A stretch of DNA of 6,826 nucleotides from Desulfobacterales bacterium (GTDB lineage Bacteria; Desulfobacterota; Desulfobacteria; Desulfobacterales; Desulfosalsimonadaceae): positions 1 through 6,826 of the forward strand of contig JAGYOT010000103.1 in NCBI GenBank assembly GCA_018399455.1, written 5' to 3'. Positions 1 to 5,256 of this stretch are shown one piece after another. The translations under genes and the position numbers were made by a program. How positions within the stretch are numbered: position 1 is the first letter of the stretch; each line of letters begins with the position of its first letter. The notes under the pieces are model-generated. The model was not told the DNA's origin, searched no databases, and saw only the letters and a list, made by a program, of their open reading frames with translations.

Positions 1-159
1 AACGGCAAATGCGAAATCGACCCGGACAAGGACTGCGCCTGGACCCTGATATACAACCGGTTAGAGGAGCTCGGCCGGCTTGACGCCATGCGGCGGTACC
101 AGAAGCCGAGAAACCACCTGGGTGAGCCGAGCCCCGGCAAGTACTATCTAACCAATTGA
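1..159 (+). CDS. metV: MetV-type methylene-THF reductase C-terminal protein, 3' end only
   Basis: Frame 1 is open from the window edge and gives 52 residues ending in a TGA at 157-159. The start lies outside the window. The visible tail includes GKCEIDPDKDCAWTLIYNRL and ends GEPSPGKYYLTN. This resembles the C-terminus of the MetV/'methylene-tetrahydrofolate reductase C-terminal' family, a small Cys-rich protein that partners MetF in acetogens and sulfate reducers. Two cysteines are visible (residues 4 and 12 of the fragment), and CEID...DCAW is the family's typical ending. In known systems MetV forms a complex with MetF and links it to an electron-transfer partner in the methyl branch of the Wood-Ljungdahl pathway. 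The metF start follows 31 nt after the stop, so the two are almost certainly one operon. Recognition is from memory of the family plus context. Confidence 0.8.
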   Translation, partial: NGKCEIDPDKDCAWTLIYNRLEELGRLDAMRRYQKPRNHLGEPSPGKYYLTN

Positions 160-178
160 TTGATTTCAGAATATCAAT
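159..178 (+). promoter_or_regulatory. Small hairpin just upstream of the metF ribosome binding site
   Basis: ATTGAT (159-164) pairs perfectly with ATCAAT (173-178) around an 8-nt loop, ending directly before the GGAG Shine-Dalgarno at 179-182. It overlaps the metV stop. It might tune metF translation relative to metV, but a 6-bp AT-rich stem can arise by chance. Confidence 0.25.
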
Positions 179-190
179 GGAGAACAAACC

Positions 191-1081
191 ATGCCGTCCT
201 CATTCAAAAACGCCCTGGATTCAGGGAAATTTACGGTTACCTGCGAAGTCGCCCCGGGTAAAGGCACCAACCTGGAGAAGATGCGGCACCATATTGAACT
301 TCTCAAAGACCGGGTGGATGCCATGAACGTGACCGATCACCAAAGTTCGGTGATGCGGTTTCCTTCCCTGGGCGGAGCTCTCCTGGTAAAGGAGATGGGC
401 GGCGAGCCCATCCTTCAGATGACCTGCCGGGACCGAAACCGGCTGGCCCTTCAGGCGGATCTGTTATTTGCATCCAGCCGGGGAATTCACAACGTGTTGT
501 GCCTCACCGGCGACTCGGTCATGCTGGGGGACCACAAAGAGGCCAAAGGCGTGTTTGACCTGGACTCCTCCCAGCTCGTGGCCGCCATCCGGCGGCTTGA
601 ATCCGGAAAGGATATGGCCGGGAACGAACTCGACGGCGGAGCGGCTTTCTGCGCAGGCGCCATCGTAACGCCGGAGGCCAATCCCATAGAGCCCCAGCTC
701 ATCAAGTTTGAAAAAAAAATCGAAGCCGGTGCGGAGTTCATTCAGACGCAGGCCGTGTATGACCTGGACAACTTTAAGCGGTTCATGACTTACGCCCGCC
801 AGTTTCCGGTAAAAATCCTGGCCGGCGTCATTCTCCTGACTTCGGCGCCCATGGCGCGCTTCATGAACAAAAACATAGCCGGCGTCACCGTTCCCCAAAC
901 CCTGATCGACGAAATGGCGGCCGCACCCAAAGGCGGGGCGCTCGCCAAAGGCATCGAGATCGCCGGCCGCATGATCCGCCGGATCCGGGAGGAAAACATC
1001 TGCCACGGCGTGCACATCATGGCCATCGGAAAGGAAGAGCGGGTCCCGGAAATCATGGAGGCCGCCGGCCTGGCGGCATAA
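191..1081 (+). CDS. metF: Methylenetetrahydrofolate reductase (MetF)
   Basis: This 296-residue protein reduces 5,10-methylene-THF to 5-methyl-THF, using an FAD TIM-barrel enzyme in the cytoplasm. The length fits the short MetF form found with MetV in Wood-Ljungdahl organisms. Visible family marks are TCEVAPGKG with Glu19 in the position of the conserved catalytic Glu, NVTD at 46-49, TCRDRN at 78-83, LCLTGD at 103-108, the KGVFDLDS segment at 119-126, and FIQTQAVYD at 183-191. The ATG at 191 follows GGAG (179-182) with 8 nt spacing, so the start is well supported. It directly follows the metV tail, so a MetFV complex for methyl-branch carbon metabolism (CO2 fixation or acetyl-CoA oxidation) is the natural reading. 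The electron donor cannot be told from this window because the genes upstream are cut off. Confidence 0.93.
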   Translation: MPSSFKNALDSGKFTVTCEVAPGKGTNLEKMRHHIELLKDRVDAMNVTDHQSSVMRFPSLGGALLVKEMGGEPILQMTCRDRNRLALQADLLFASSRGIHNVLCLTGDSVMLGDHKEAKGVFDLDSSQLVAAIRRLESGKDMAGNELDGGAAFCAGAIVTPEANPIEPQLIKFEKKIEAGAEFIQTQAVYDLDNFKRFMTYARQFPVKILAGVILLTSAPMARFMNKNIAGVTVPQTLIDEMAAAPKGGALAKGIEIAGRMIRRIREENICHGVHIMAIGKEERVPEIMEAAGLAA

Positions 1082-1196
1082 GCGCTCTTGGAGAGGCGAA
1101 AAGGCAAGTCATAGGGACCCGTTTGACATTGAAAAAACAGGGAAAAGAGGGTATGGGTGTCGGATATAACCGGTTAATTAAAAACAACATCAGCCA

Positions 1197-2396
1197 ATGC
1201 CGTCTTCATATTCCATCGCACCAGAGAAAACCAAGCGCAGCGCCCGGCCGGCCGCGGATTCGGCCGACTGTCCGGCCGACTGTCCGGCCGCCTGCCCCGG
1301 CTGTGCCCACCGGTATTTAAGCCCGGAGGAAAGCCTGAAAAAAAAGGCGCAGTGGCTCAGCCAAAAACTCTCGGACTGGCAGAATGCCATCACCCCGATA
1401 AAAGCGGCCGATCCCGGCGATTGGACCGGATATCGGGACATGGTCTGCCTGTCCGCCCAATGGCGCGAGAACCGATGGGCGGTCGGGCTGTTGTCCGGGG
1501 ACACGGTCATCCCCATCCCCTGCTGCCCGGTTCACAGCCCCCGGGTAAAGGCTGCCATTGCCTGCCTGCAAGCGGTACTTCCTTCACCTCCCGACTTTCC
1601 GATGCGCTATTATTTGCAGTCCGGAGCCCAGGTAACGCTTGTCGTTAAATCCAGCCAAATGCCGCGGATGGACTGGCTTGACCCGGAGCTTGACAATGAA
1701 CTGAAAACAATCGGCATTGAAGGGCTCTGGCTCCACCGGCATCCGTGCGCCGGCAGAAAAGTGTTTGCCAAAAACCGGTGGGACCTGGTTTGGGGAAAGG
1801 CCCGTTCTTCAGACCGGCGGGGAATTTGCCGGACGGAGGAGAAAGCCCTGGTCTATGGTCCGACCAGCTTCCAGCAGTTGATTCCCGCGCTTTACCAACA
1901 GGCCCTGGATGCAGCCGAAGCCTTCCTGAAACCGGGGCGGATGGATCTTTTCTTTGACCTCTACTGCGGGATCGGATCCGGCCTGGCGCGCTGGTGCCGG
2001 AGCTCAGAGCATGTGACCGGAGTGGAGCTGAGCGGGGAAAGCGTCTCCTGCGCAAAAAAAAACGCCCCGGCGGCCGTGGTCTACCGGGGTGCCTGCCGCC
2101 ACCGCCTGCCCCAATTGACGGCCGAACTTGCTCGCGCTCACAGAAAACGGCTGTTGTTGGCCAATCCGCCCAGAACCGGGCTCGAAACCGAAGTCCGGCG
2201 ATGGATCACCGAAACCTGCCGGCCTGAAAAACTGGCATATCTGTCCTGCAGCGCCGGCACCTTGAGACGGGACCTCCTGAATCTGGAGAGCCAGGGCTAC
2301 ACCGCAAAAAAAATCATTCCTTATGATTTTTTCCCCCGAACCCATCACGTGGAGACCCTGGCCTTTATCGAGCAGACCCGGCCGGCCTGGGGCTAA
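1197..2396 (+). CDS. TrmA/RlmC/RlmD-family uracil-C5 RNA methyltransferase
   Basis: This 399-residue SAM-dependent enzyme very likely makes 5-methyluridine in rRNA or tRNA. From the N-terminus it shows a Cys cluster (C25, C29, C33, C36) followed by AHRYLSPEESLKKK, and C110 in IPCCPVHSP as the probable fourth [4Fe-4S] ligand. YGPTSFQQ at 220-227 is the family's base-binding Gln segment. SAM motif I is DLYCGIGSG (254-262), with acidic Glu277 in GVELS. NPPR lies at 323-326. The nucleophile is Cys351 in SCSAGTL, and the general base is Glu386 in HHVETL. There is no TRAM domain, as in RlmC. The start is less secure: an in-frame TAA lies at 1179-1181, the ATG at 1197 is the only near start, and it has no clear Shine-Dalgarno. 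A short out-of-frame ORF from the ATG at 1153 (after AAGAGGG) overlaps it and could couple translation. Substrate specificity cannot be assigned. Confidence 0.88.
   Translation: MPSSYSIAPEKTKRSARPAADSADCPADCPAACPGCAHRYLSPEESLKKKAQWLSQKLSDWQNAITPIKAADPGDWTGYRDMVCLSAQWRENRWAVGLLSGDTVIPIPCCPVHSPRVKAAIACLQAVLPSPPDFPMRYYLQSGAQVTLVVKSSQMPRMDWLDPELDNELKTIGIEGLWLHRHPCAGRKVFAKNRWDLVWGKARSSDRRGICRTEEKALVYGPTSFQQLIPALYQQALDAAEAFLKPGRMDLFFDLYCGIGSGLARWCRSSEHVTGVELSGESVSCAKKNAPAAVVYRGACRHRLPQLTAELARAHRKRLLLANPPRTGLETEVRRWITETCRPEKLAYLSCSAGTLRRDLLNLESQGYTAKKIIPYDFFPRTHHVETLAFIEQTRPAWG
1261..1290 (+). repeat. 12-bp tandem repeat expanding the Cys cluster of the methyltransferase
   Basis: Period-12 sequence with unit GCCGACTGTCCG is exact from 1261 to 1290 (2.5 copies), followed by a diverged copy to about 1298. 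It is in frame and reads ADCP-ADCP-AACP-GC, so each unit adds one cysteine next to the expected Fe-S CxxC (C33/C36). Confidence 0.9.
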
Positions 2397-2971
2397 ATCA
2401 CTCGCCCCGTCCCGGCAAACGCCTCAAGCACCAGCCAGGTCTTGACATCCACAAGCTGATCCGGATGCCGGCACAGCTCACGGGCCTCGTCCGCGGTGAC
2501 CAGAAAGGGATAAATGATTTCGGAGGCGGAGTTGCCGGCGCTGGATATTTCGCCCGTACACTCCGCGTAAACCATAACGATGGATTCATCCGTCATCCCG
2601 GAGGAGGAGAAAATGGGCGGGCTGGTTTTGATAAAACGCGCCACCGTGAGGCCGGTTTCCTCCCAGAGTTCCCGGGTGCAGGCCTGCTCGATAGTTTCCC
2701 CGGCATCCACGAGGCCTGCGGGAAATCCGTACTGATACCGGCCCAGCGGCACCCGGAACTCCTTGATGACAACGACTCCCCCGTATTTCTGGTGATGTGC
2801 CACAATCACCACGGCATCAGGCGCATCAAATCTTTCGGATATGCATTTCGGCGGATCGTTTCGCGAGGCGATGTACCAGACCCGATCCTTTTCCAGACGA
2901 TCCTGATAATGAATTTCATACAGGTTCAAATGCCGATAGTCGGTAATTTTATCAACAGCGCCGATCTTCAT
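2393..2971 (-). CDS. Nudix hydrolase, ADP-ribose pyrophosphatase-like
   Basis: This 192-residue Nudix protein begins at the ATG read from 2971. It carries a perfect Nudix box at residues 86-108: G, five residues, E92, seven residues, then REL-W-EE-T-GL (R100, E101, E104, E105, G107), the Mg-binding signature. The preceding GRYQYGFPAGLVDAGE and the following SSSGMTDE are typical of ADP-ribose/NDP-sugar pyrophosphatases of the NudF/YffH type. The substrate is inferred from this resemblance, not shown. The ORF stays open upstream to 3061, but that start would overlap the tautomerase by about 80 nt, whereas 2971 lies 10 nt after the tautomerase TGA, so I chose 2971. The Shine-Dalgarno is weak (GAG-rich), which suggests translational coupling. 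Its TAG stop overlaps the convergent methyltransferase stop by 4 nt. Confidence 0.9.
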   Translation of the reverse strand: MKIGAVDKITDYRHLNLYEIHYQDRLEKDRVWYIASRNDPPKCISERFDAPDAVVIVAHHQKYGGVVVIKEFRVPLGRYQYGFPAGLVDAGETIEQACTRELWEETGLTVARFIKTSPPIFSSSGMTDESIVMVYAECTGEISSAGNSASEIIYPFLVTADEARELCRHPDQLVDVKTWLVLEAFAGTGRVI

Positions 2972-2981
2972 TTCACTCAAC

Positions 2982-3329
2982 TCACTTAAATGTAGACTTG
3001 TTCCATCCAAACATTCCGGGGTCGATATCCGTAAACTCGATATAAATCCGCTGCGGCGCAATGCCTAAGGCGGACTCCAGGTATTCGCCGATGGCCTTCG
3101 AATACGCCGGGCACTGGTCCCGTGAAAGGCCGATGCTTTTAAACTCCACATAAGCGGCATGGTTTTCATTGGCCTGAAACCGCATGGAAGTCATCGGCAA
3201 AAGCGCCACCATCACACTTTCCTCCGGCTTTCCCAAAAGTTCTGCAGCAAAACGGCTCGCGCCGCTCAAAAACGTCTCCCTTGCCACATCATCGACCTCG
3301 CGGTTGGTTTCAATCTTAAAGTAAGGCAT
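2982..3329 (-). CDS. MIF-family tautomerase (phenylpyruvate/dopachrome tautomerase-like)
   Basis: This 115-residue protein aligns along its whole length with macrophage migration inhibitory factor. It begins MPYFKIETN, so Pro would become the catalytic N-terminus after Met removal. It has LLGKPEESVMV, matching MIF's TGKPPQYIAV with Lys32, then FKSIG matching HSIG, then YIEFTDIDPGMFGWNKSTF against MIF's YINYYDM...VGWNNSTF. The Tyr95 equivalent is kept and Asn97 is replaced by Glu. The CxxC of vertebrate MIF is absent. The fold is a trimer of beta-alpha-beta units and the expected activity is keto-enol tautomerisation, though the physiological substrate in bacteria is unknown. The start is supported by a strong AGGGGGAG Shine-Dalgarno 7 nt upstream. 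It is the first gene of a minus-strand pair with the Nudix hydrolase. Confidence 0.9.
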   Translation of the reverse strand: MPYFKIETNREVDDVARETFLSGASRFAAELLGKPEESVMVALLPMTSMRFQANENHAAYVEFKSIGLSRDQCPAYSKAIGEYLESALGIAPQRIYIEFTDIDPGMFGWNKSTFK

Positions 3330-3414
3330 AAAATATCTCCCCCTCTTCTATCATTTGGAATCACTTCCTTAAAACGATAATGGCATATGAAGCCCGGGCT
3401 GGCAAAGACTTTTC

Positions 3415-3447
3415 CTGCCATTGCAAAGAAACGGGGGCAATGGGCAG
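3415..3447. repeat. Imperfect inverted repeat (10 bp with one bulged base)
   Basis: CTGCCATTGC at 3415-3424 pairs with GCAAT (3437-3441) and GGCAG (3443-3447), leaving G3442 bulged and a 12-nt loop. It sits between two divergent genes, so it could be an operator, or an upstream structured RNA for either gene. No long T-run follows closely on either strand, so a terminator role is less likely. Confidence 0.5.
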
Positions 3448-3481
3448 AAATGCTTTTGTTTTGGAAGGGTTTTTTGCGGGA

Positions 3482-3509
3482 TTGTGTTTTGCATCTGATT
3501 TATTATAGA
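3482..3509 (+). promoter_or_regulatory. Weak sigma70-like promoter candidate for the DUF3795 gene
   Basis: TTGTGT at 3482-3487 and TATAGA at 3504-3509 are separated by 16 nt in an AT-rich stretch about 60 nt before the start codon. The hexamers match the consensus only in part. Confidence 0.3.
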
Positions 3510-3571
3510 ATGATAAAGCGATGGTGATTCCATTGAAGCTGTTATGCCCCCCAAAAAAAAAGGATCGAATA

Positions 3572-4120
3572 ATGAAAGGATGGACGGAGGATGAAATCAA
3601 AAACCCCGCACTGATGGCCCCCTGCGGCCTTTACTGCGGCACGTGTGCCGTTTATATCGCCACACGGGACAGGAATGAAAAGTTCAAAACCGTCATGGGA
3701 AATCTTTACGGGTCCAAACCTGAAGATACGGAGTGCCTGGGATGCATGCAGGCGGAGCCGCCGGAAAACCTCTATGCCCTCTGCCAATTGTGCGAGATCA
3801 GGAATTGCGTCAAGGCTAAAGGCTATTACTCCTGCCATCAATGCGGCGAATGGCCCTGCCATCTGATCGAAAAGTTTCCCATCACCACCGGCCTTCGGGT
3901 CATGAAGCGCACGATTCCGATATGGCGGGAAAAAGTAGCGGGGCTGGGCGATAAAAAAGGCAGTGAGGCATGGGCACGATCCGAATGCGAGCGCTACCAT
4001 TGTCCTTACTGCGGTTATCCCCTCTTCAGAGGCGCACAGCGGTGCCGGGGATGCAAAAAAGATGTCGCCGATGTGCTGGACGGAACATTTGAGTATAAGA
4101 CCCAGGAAACGGATTCGTAA
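3572..4120 (+). CDS. DUF3795 cysteine-rich protein with C-terminal zinc ribbon
   Basis: The 182-residue protein starts at ATG 3572 after AGGA (3561-3564, 7-nt spacing). The upstream in-frame GTG at 3521 has no such site and would add 17 unconserved residues. The N-terminus APCGLYCGTCAVYI (C18, C22, C25) is the hallmark of DUF3795, a family common in anaerobes and of unknown function. In total 16 cysteines are visible: 18, 22, 25; 55, 58; 71, 74, 79; 88, 91, 96; 139; and the pairs 144/147 and 158/161. The last four form a classic rubredoxin-like zinc ribbon (HCPYCGY...RCRGC). The middle cysteines could bind zinc or Fe-S. There is no signal peptide or membrane segment, so it is probably cytoplasmic. 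It appears monocistronic, with no partner downstream. A molecular function should not be assigned. Confidence 0.85.
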   Translation: MKGWTEDEIKNPALMAPCGLYCGTCAVYIATRDRNEKFKTVMGNLYGSKPEDTECLGCMQAEPPENLYALCQLCEIRNCVKAKGYYSCHQCGEWPCHLIEKFPITTGLRVMKRTIPIWREKVAGLGDKKGSEAWARSECERYHCPYCGYPLFRGAQRCRGCKKDVADVLDGTFEYKTQETDS

Positions 4121-4252
4121 CCTCCGCTTGTGGATGATAATAAAAAAAATTGGTCATGCTGCGACAAAGATTCTTTTAATTCTTAATAAGTCCCAAGAAA
4201 TAAAATATATGGACAATTGTTCATATAGACTTTTGTTTATCACAATCCGCAA

Positions 4253-4281
4253 TTTCATATCAGGCAAAAAGATAGTATATT
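4253..4281 (+). promoter_or_regulatory. Possible promoter upstream of the exonuclease cassette
   Basis: TATATT at 4276-4281 matches 5 of 6 bases of a -10 box, but the -35 at 17-nt spacing (TTTCAT, 4253-4258) is poor. It would supply transcription into a cassette that shows no promoter of its own. Confidence 0.2.
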
Positions 4282-4296
4282 ATCTTCCATGGTGGT

Positions 4297-4322
4297 AATA
4301 TGCTTAAAAATTAGAGCATATT
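4297..4322. repeat. Perfect 8-bp inverted repeat with 10-nt loop
   Basis: AATATGCT at 4297-4304 is the exact reverse complement of AGCATATT at 4315-4322. The loop is TAAAAATTAG. It lies 11 bp upstream of the left attC-like site. It could be an operator or an AT-rich terminator for whatever once lay upstream. Confidence 0.6.
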
Positions 4323-4333
4323 TACTTATTCAA

Positions 4334-4386
4334 GCCTAACGGGCGTTTTATTCAGCGCCTTTTGGGACGCCTATTCATTGTTAGCA
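4334..4386 (+). other. attC-like recombination site, left boundary of cassette
   Basis: It starts with GCCTAAC (4334-4340), an exact match to the inverse core RYYYAAC, and ends with GTTAGCA (4380-4386), which matches the core GTTRRRY in its first five bases. CTAAC and GTTAG pair. Internal GGCGT (4342-4346) pairs with ACGCC (4367-4371) as an L''/L' pair. Total length is 53 nt, at the short end for attC. The spacer between the inner and outer boxes is longer than usual on the right, so this site alone is only moderately convincing. Confidence 0.5.
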
Positions 4387-5100
4387 TTCGGAGAAAAGGG
4401 CATGATCTGGCTCGTCATAGCGATAATTGCAGCTGCTATCATTTATATTTTGGCAAAACGAAAAAAAGGCGGGTCAGATCTCTCAATTCTGCCGGAACGG
4501 TTTGTAGTTTTTGATTTGGAAACTACGGGCCTGAAACCTGATACTCACGAAATCATTGAAATCGGAGCAATCCGAGTGAATCGAGATTCCGACAACCATG
4601 ATACGTTTCAAGCATTGGTTCGACCCAGCAAGAAGATCCCAAAGAAAATTACTGAACTAACCGGTATTACCCAAGAAATGGTGGAAAGAGATGGCGACTT
4701 CATCGAGACCTCTCTCCCCCAATTCATTGAGTTCGTAGGTGAGCTTCCTCTCGTGGCCTTCAACGCTGAGTTTGATATGGCATTTCTGAAAGCCGCGATT
4801 CAGAAAAATCAGGCTGGCGCGCTTGCTAACAACCATGTTTCGTGTGCATTGAAAATGGCTCGAAGAGCTTGGCCTGGGCGTAAGAGCTATCGTCTTTCTG
4901 ATCTGGCAAGCGATGGGGGGTTATCTGCTGAGGGAACCCATCGTGCACTTGATGACTGCAAACGCGCGATGATCGTTTACACAGCAGCCGCTGCCAAGCT
5001 GAGAAGTGTGAGATAGCTGCATAAATGCTAACAAGGCAAATTCACTCGGACAGTCAAAAGCGTCGCTTCGCTCCGTTTTGCCTGCCGGTGATTTGCAACG
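4381..5100 (+). mobile_element. Integron gene cassette carrying an exonuclease gene
   Basis: The 720-bp unit begins TTAGCA after the G of the left core site and ends at the G of CGTT in the right attC. Its first bases (GTTAGCA with the preceding G) are the exact reverse complement of TGCTAAC (5026-5032), the R'' box of the right attC. This is the expected relation when a cassette's two ends form one attC in its circular form. The single gene starts 22 nt from the left edge and stops 9 nt before R'', typical cassette packing. Base composition of the first half is clearly more AT-rich than the flanking metabolic genes. No integrase gene is visible, so it may be a lone cassette, part of a CALIN, or an array end. 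Confidence 0.6.
4402..5016 (+). CDS. Membrane-anchored DEDDh 3'-5' exonuclease (DnaQ/epsilon-like)
   Basis: The 204-residue protein begins at ATG 4402 behind GGAG (4390-4393, 8-nt spacing). A TTG at 4378 is in frame but would lie across the attC core, so I reject it. Residues 1-18 (WLVIAIIAAAIIYILA) form one hydrophobic helix followed by KRKKGG, a probable N-in/C-out or simple inner-membrane anchor with the positive side cytoplasmic. Residues 33-200 are a DEDDh nuclease: Exo I VVFDLETTGL (D38, E40), Exo II VAFNAEFDMAFL (D125), Exo III HRALDDC (H180, D185). All five catalytic residues are present, so it should be active on DNA or RNA 3' ends. It resembles the stand-alone epsilon-like nucleases rather than a true PolIII subunit, because no clamp-binding tail is evident. 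It is the only gene of the presumed integron cassette. Substrate and role are unknown; defence or RNA turnover are guesses. Confidence 0.9.
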   Translation: MIWLVIAIIAAAIIYILAKRKKGGSDLSILPERFVVFDLETTGLKPDTHEIIEIGAIRVNRDSDNHDTFQALVRPSKKIPKKITELTGITQEMVERDGDFIETSLPQFIEFVGELPLVAFNAEFDMAFLKAAIQKNQAGALANNHVSCALKMARRAWPGRKSYRLSDLASDGGLSAEGTHRALDDCKRAMIVYTAAAAKLRSVR

Positions 5101-5106
5101 TTCACG
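5026..5106 (+). other. attC recombination site at the cassette 3' end
   Basis: R'' is TGCTAAC (5026-5032). L'' GCAAATTCAC (5036-5045) pairs with L' GTGATTTGC (5088-5096), leaving one extra T unpaired on the L'' side, which is the extrahelical-base pattern that sets attC strand choice. The apex contains CAAAA/TTTTG (5055-5059 with 5076-5080) and AGCG/CGCT, with an imperfect stem outward (GAC/CTG). The cut core is CGTT at 5099-5102, but the R' box reads GTTCACG, which departs from GTTRRRY after GTT. That is allowed because R' belongs to whatever follows, but it is unusual. The overall architecture (about 80 nt, imperfect hairpin, gene stop 9 nt upstream) fits attC well. Confidence 0.65.
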
Positions 5107-5125
5107 GCGGCTGCGCCGCCGTGAA
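5101..5125. repeat. Perfect 11-bp hairpin with TGC loop
   Basis: TTCACGGCGGC (5101-5111) and GCCGCCGTGAA (5115-5125) are exact reverse complements around a 3-nt loop. The palindrome starts at the first base after the G of the attC cut site. It also looks like a strong rho-independent stem, but no T-run follows on either strand. Confidence 0.9.
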
Positions 5126-5256
5126 TCGCGGTGCTGACTACGTCCAGTTCTTGCCCCGGCGCCTTGCGCCGGAACAAGGAACTGGACCGGACACCGCACA
5201 CCGATCAATCAGACTGCGTCTGCTTGATCGGCGCACGGCGCCGGTCAGCACCGCGA
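5126..5256. repeat. Cloverleaf-like palindromic element
   Basis: The outer arms TCGCGGTGCTGAC (5126-5138) and GTCAGCACCGCGA (5244-5256) are perfect 13-bp inverted repeats. Inside them lie two long hairpins. The first pairs 5142-5150 with 5179-5187 (9 bp), continues with TTG/CAA, and is capped by CCGGCGC/GCGCCGG (5156-5162 with 5166-5172, loop CTT). The second pairs CCGATCAA (5201-5208) with TTGATCGG (5224-5231) and CAGAC/GTCTG (5210-5214 with 5218-5222) around a TGC loop. Short open frames cross it, but none resembles a protein and the pairing explains the sequence better. It may be a structured RNA, a folded-DNA recombination substrate or a miniature palindromic repeat. I do not recognise the family. 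Confidence 0.75.

Larger units (their letters stand above)
3330..3571. promoter_or_regulatory. Divergent intergenic region between tautomerase and DUF3795 gene
   Basis: This 242-bp spacer separates divergently transcribed genes, so it should hold promoters for both. I see no supportable coding gene in it. It contains the hairpin at 3415-3447, a weak sigma70-like candidate for the + strand, and the strong Shine-Dalgarno of the tautomerase on the minus strand (about 3337-3344). Confidence 0.5.
4121..4333. other. AT-rich gene-free stretch before the cassette
   Basis: This 213-bp region is markedly AT-rich next to its neighbours. It contains a near-palindrome around ACAATTGT (about 4211-4222), a TATATT at 4276-4281, and a perfect 8-bp inverted repeat at 4297-4322. 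The longest short reading frame (ATG 4209 to TAA 4298, 29 codons) has no ribosome binding site. If the attC reading downstream is right, this is where a preceding cassette or the attI side of an integron would lie, but I see no integrase or TTRRRY-type cassette start in it. Confidence 0.5.

Noticed and set aside
464..1015. Long minus-strand open frame opposite metF (183 residues)
   Set aside because: It is a shadow of GC-rich metF coding sequence; the translation has no family-like pattern and metF is unambiguous.
1123..1151. TTGACA at 1123-1128 as a promoter for the methyltransferase
   Set aside because: There is no acceptable -10 box at 16-18 nt (AGAGGG at 17 nt), so I did not list it.
2465..2989. 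Plus-strand open frame opposite the Nudix gene (174 residues)
   Set aside because: The minus strand carries a perfect Nudix box, and the plus-strand product shows no recognisable motif.
3542..4000. Minus-strand open frame opposite the DUF3795 gene
   Set aside because: The plus-strand frame has the conserved CGLYCGTC motif and zinc ribbon; the opposite frame is a shadow.
4209..4298. 29-codon ORF in the AT-rich gap
   Set aside because: It has no ribosome binding site and no recognisable pattern, and is too short to support.
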